Assembly: GCF_001039575.1 (NCBI RefSeq)
Contig: NZ_JIBT01000001.1
Span: forward strand, 163,611-227,610
DNA from: Halomonas sp. PR-M31
GTDB taxonomy: Bacteria; Pseudomonadota; Gammaproteobacteria; Pseudomonadales; Halomonadaceae
DNA length: 64,000 nt
Direction: 5' to 3'
In this document: positions 61,510 to 64,000 of the stretch, piece by piece
How positions within the stretch are numbered: position 1 is the first letter of the stretch
Layout of the letters: each line of letters opens with the position of its first letter
Notes under the pieces: generated by a model
What the model was told of the DNA's origin: nothing
The model's input: only the letters and a program-made list of their open reading frames with translations
Databases searched by the model: none
Position numbers and translations under genes: made by a program

Positions 61510-61605
61510 AATGTAGCATTCTTGGGTCCCATTTCAAGAGAAGGGCGCAATCGCTCTGGCTAGCATTCTGGTTTGACTGTAATCACTCAAAATATTGATT
61601 CCTGC

Positions 61606-61755
61606 TTAGCACTTCTTTTCTTCAGCTTCGACCAGCGCTTTAGAAAGCTCTGGAATTAGAACGCATGCACTTAATTTTCCATTTTTCGAGCCGATAACCA
61701 AGTGAACCGATGGCTGAAATTGGCGGCTGCTGTTGTGGCGATACCATGCCGCCAT
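61606..61755 (-). CDS. Possible 49-residue small protein
   Basis: A minus frame starting ATG at 61755 encodes 49 residues that look like part of a real protein (AAWYRHNSSRQFQPSVHLVI, then GKLSACVLIPELSKALVEAE). The ribosome-binding site is weak. It may be a small gene or the end of a lost one. It lies in the otherwise empty 371-base stretch between parD and the chemoreceptor. Confidence 0.3.
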   Translation of the reverse strand: MAAWYRHNSSRQFQPSVHLVIGSKNGKLSACVLIPELSKALVEAEEKKC

Positions 61756-61849
61756 TTTCACCACTCATAACGCGCACTTGATACTTGGCTTCGCTTGGCG
61801 ACCTATCGCTCGTGGGGCCGCTGGTCAATAAAAAAGAAGGAAGCCCTTT

Positions 61850-63597
61850 ATGCCTCGTCCCGCTGGTTTACGTCGTTTCTCAGGTCTACAAAGCAAGATT
61901 CTAGCGCTGGTGCTGATTCCACTTTTCCTGGTTACCGCCTCCCTTGTGACAGTTGCAGCGCTCAAGCAGCGTGCCGCCAGTCAGGAAAGCATTGCCGAGC
62001 AGCGCGAGCAGCTGATCGACGCGCGCAAGGAAAGGGTCAAGGGTGTGATGGACATTGCCCGCAGCGCCACCTCAGCCTTGGTGGACGACCCAACCCTGAG
62101 TCAAGAAGAAGCGCTAAAGCGCTCATCCCAAGTGCTTCAGGGCATACGCTTTGATGGTGGCAACTACATTTTTGGTTACGATTACGACGGTAAGGCAACC
62201 GTGGTGGGCGATAACCTGGAACTGGTGGGCACGGATCAGTTGAACGAGCTGGATCCGGATGGGCGGCCCATCGCAAGAGATGTCATTGAGCTTGGACTCA
62301 ACGGCGGCGGTTTTTATACCTATCGCTGGCAGCATCCGGAAACCGGCACCGTGGAAGAAAAGCAGTCCTACATCGTGAATCTACCCAAGCTGGGCTGGGT
62401 CATCGGCGCCGGAATGTACATATACGATATCGACCAGACCATGGCGGCGGTCAGCGCCAAAGCGTCCGAATCGCTGCGCAATACCATCATCAGCACGATA
62501 TTGCTGGGCATCGCGATCTTCGTCGGCGTAGCACTGGCGGCGCTGTGGCTGGTACGCAGACTCGTACGCCCGATCAACATCACCTCTTCGGCAATGCGCG
62601 ATATCGCTCAGGGTCGTGGTGATTTGACCCGGCGACTTAACGTTGCTACCCGGGACGAAATAGGCGAATTGGCGGAGCAGTTCAATACCTTCGTGGCGCG
62701 TATGCAAACCACGCTCATCGATGTGCGCCGCGGAGTGTATGCAGTGCATAACGCCGCCGGCGAAATGGCAAAAGGGAGCGAGGAGCTGGCCACGCGTACC
62801 GAGCAGGCCGCCGCCAATCTCCAGGAAACGTCTTCGTCGATGGAAGAAATCACGTCTACCGTCAATCACAGCGCCGAATCGGCACAGCAGGCCAGCCAGC
62901 TGGCGTCTTCCACGGTCACCGTGCGCGCCAGGGCGGTGAGGCGATGACCGACGTGGAAAAGACCATGGGTAATCTCAGCGATTCAGCGGCACAGATCGGT
63001 GAGATCATCAAGCTGATTGACGATATCGCGTTTCAAACCAACATTCTGGCGCTCAATGCTTCGGTGGAAGCAGCCCGGGCCGGCGAGCACGGCCGCGGCT
63101 TTGCGGTGGTCGCCCAGGAAGTTCGCAACCTGGCCAGCCGCAGCGCCGATGCGTCTAGCGAGATTCGTGGCTTGATCGATACCGCCGTCACCTATACGCG
63201 CCAGGGTAGCGAGACCGTGCAGCGTGCCGGTGTCACCATGCGCGAGATCGTGGAAAGCGTAACCCGTGTCACAGATGTGATCGCTGAAATCAGCGCCGGC
63301 GCGCGGGAGCAGAGCAATGGCATCGGCCAGATCAACACGGCGGTGACCGAAATGGACACCATGACCCAGCAAAACTCCGCGATGGTACAGCAGACTTCCA
63401 GTACCGCTGAAGCCATGCGAGAACAGGCTACCCGTCTAAGCGCCTTGGTCGATACTTTCGTGCTTGGGGACGACGACACCCAAACCGCGCCAAAAGCGCC
63501 GGCGCCCGTCGCGCCTCTTGAGTCCCCCAAGGCTGGCAAGGTGGCATCGCCTCAAAAGACAAGTGCCGTGTCGGAAGATGTCTGGGAGGAGTTTTAA
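61850..63597 (+). pseudogene. Methyl-accepting chemotaxis protein, broken by a one-base deletion
   Basis: The first frame encodes an N-terminal membrane segment (KILALVLIPLFLVTASLVTV), a single-Cache domain of about 165 residues (GGNYIFGYDYDGKATVVGD), a second segment, HAMP and the first part of the signalling helix, then reads VRARAVRR and stops at 62947. The second frame continues [15 protein letters not shown] and holds the hairpin tip ([20 protein letters not shown]) to 63597. One added G near 62921-62926 (GTGCGCG to GTGGCGCG) joins them as VARQGGEAM, giving 582 residues. The end VWEEF fits the CheR/CheB tether pentapeptide. The ligand is unknown. Confidence 0.9.
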
Positions 63598-63612
63598 ACC
63601 GCCCGCTTGTCA

Positions 63613-64000
63613 TCATTCGTTCAACCTTACATCCAGCGTATCTTCCGCTGAGCATGGCTTACCTAAGCGCAGACACAGTCTGCGCTTTTTTAGGTTCATT
63701 ATCACGGCGAACAGGGTCTCCATTCGCTCAGCCTCGGGCTGTTCATGATTGGTGTGGCGGCAAATAGAGGAAGGAGCGTTGGCATGGTCGCTGAGCACAT
63801 CGAATAGGGCATCCGGCGTGCTCGCAATGGGTTGATCAAGAAGCTGTTGAAGTCTTGTCAGCCGAATCGGGGAGTCGGGCTTGGGGAAGTCATCGATGCA
63901 GGCGGTTGTCGCCTCCGCGTAGAGATGGTTGGTATGCAGCACCTTGCCATCCTGTGGGTCAAGTTCGCCCGGAACCCCGGGATGCACCTCGAAGCCGGTG
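63613..64000 (-). CDS. C45 autoproteolytic acyltransferase family protein, C-terminal part
   Basis: The minus frame is open to the right edge and encodes about 129 residues that end in the way of C45 (isopenicillin N acyltransferase-like) proteins: KVLHTNHLYAEAT, then ALFDVLSDHANAPSSICRHT, then ETLFAVIMNLKKRRLCLRLG and KPCSAEDTL. The catalytic Cys at the autoprocessing site lies beyond the window. The family includes penicillin acyl-CoA transferases and amidases. The frame reads through past the possible GTG at 63987, so that is not the true start. The terminator of the convergent chemoreceptor lies inside its 3' end. Confidence 0.75.
   Translation of the reverse strand, partial: TGFEVHPGVPGELDPQDGKVLHTNHLYAEATTACIDDFPKPDSPIRLTRLQQLLDQPIASTPDALFDVLSDHANAPSSICRHTNHEQPEAERMETLFAVIMNLKKRRLCLRLGKPCSAEDTLDVRLNE
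63665..63691 (+). terminator. Chemoreceptor terminator inside the convergent C45 gene
   Basis: AAGCGCAGAC (63665-63674) pairs perfectly with GTCTGCGCTT (63678-63687) around an ACA loop and runs into six T (63686-63691). It ends the plus-strand chemoreceptor transcript 68 bases after its stop and lies in the coding 3' end of the minus-strand C45 gene, where it encodes the run KKRRLCLR. Confidence 0.85.

Noticed and set aside
62935..62950. Separate gene starting with ATG 62944 for the chemoreceptor tip
   Set aside because: A soluble signalling tip alone is possible, but the preceding bases restore an exact receptor sequence (VARQGGEAM) with one added G.
1..64000. CRISPR arrays, rRNA, tRNA, insertion sequences, phage genes
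   Set aside because: No regular spaced repeats, transposase or integrase frames, or tRNA cloverleaf sequence was noticed; gene-free gaps are too short or AT-rich for rRNA. A tRNA or covariance search would be decisive.

Overview
The window looks like a chromosome segment of a moderately halophilic gammaproteobacterium, most likely Halomonadaceae (Halomonas, Salinicola or Chromohalobacter type). The reasons are the high GC coding sequence, the stress on betaine, choline and carnitine (BetT-type BCCT carrier, ProX-type betaine-binding protein, carnitine-to-betaine genes cdhA/B/C) and the gammaproteobacterial gene types (purU, pgaABCD, the imelysin/DUF1111/DUF1513 iron cluster). The family assignment is inference. 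No rRNA, tRNA, IS element, prophage or CRISPR array was seen.

Layout, left to right. 1-5.2 kb: a partial small gene with terminator, then an operon of hglS (2-oxoadipate dioxygenase/decarboxylase), a fused E1 alpha-beta 2-oxoacid dehydrogenase and a FabD-like acyltransferase that lacks the malonyl-selecting arginine. 5.2-7.9 kb: a lower-GC accessory patch with a LysE-type exporter missing its middle, yefM-yoeB, a lysozyme-inhibitor lipoprotein and an AbrB/PIN pair whose toxin lacks one catalytic Asp. 8-16.2 kb: a membrane protein, a LysE exporter, purU, a 2-hydroxyacid dehydrogenase, an aldehyde dehydrogenase/Tat subunit/GMC oxidoreductase cluster and a DGC-domain protein. 16.2-20.7 kb: cdhC-cdhA-cdhB, a divergent frameshifted TauE/SafE permease and an Xre-RES toxin-antitoxin pair. 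20.7-27.3 kb: the imelysin/di-haem/imelysin/DUF1513 iron cluster with a candidate Fur site, and thiM-thiE behind a TPP riboswitch.

27.5-35.5 kb: a frameshifted poxB, gabD/davD, an HSL-type hydrolase, a GGDEF-EAL protein and lhgO. With hglS, the gabD/davD and lhgO genes suggest lysine and glutarate catabolism. 35.5-43.7 kb: poly-N-acetylglucosamine export genes pgaA-pgaB-pgaC-pgaD, followed after a terminator by a second complete pgaB. The GGDEF-EAL protein lies close by, and c-di-GMP is the known activator of PgaCD. 43.7-50 kb: an AT-rich 730-bp gap, a DMT permease, a 1-Cys peroxiredoxin, a ferritin-like protein, an NlpC/P60 lipoprotein, an orphan betaine-binding protein and gloA. 49-56.1 kb: an AttH/FtsX/LolD-like ABC operon and znuC-znuB-znuA with a Zur-like site. 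56.5-64 kb: betT, a decayed DUF29 gene, a HipA-like kinase/DUF3037 pair, parD-parE, a frameshifted chemoreceptor and the end of a C45 acyltransferase gene.

Two window-wide themes stand out. First, five toxin-antitoxin or TA-like pairs are present. Second, three otherwise sound genes (TauE/SafE permease, poxB, chemoreceptor) are each broken by one missing G or C, which suggests either base-calling error or a strain losing genes. The least explained parts are the hglS/E1/acyltransferase operon, the HipA-like kinase/DUF3037 pair and the doubled pgaB.
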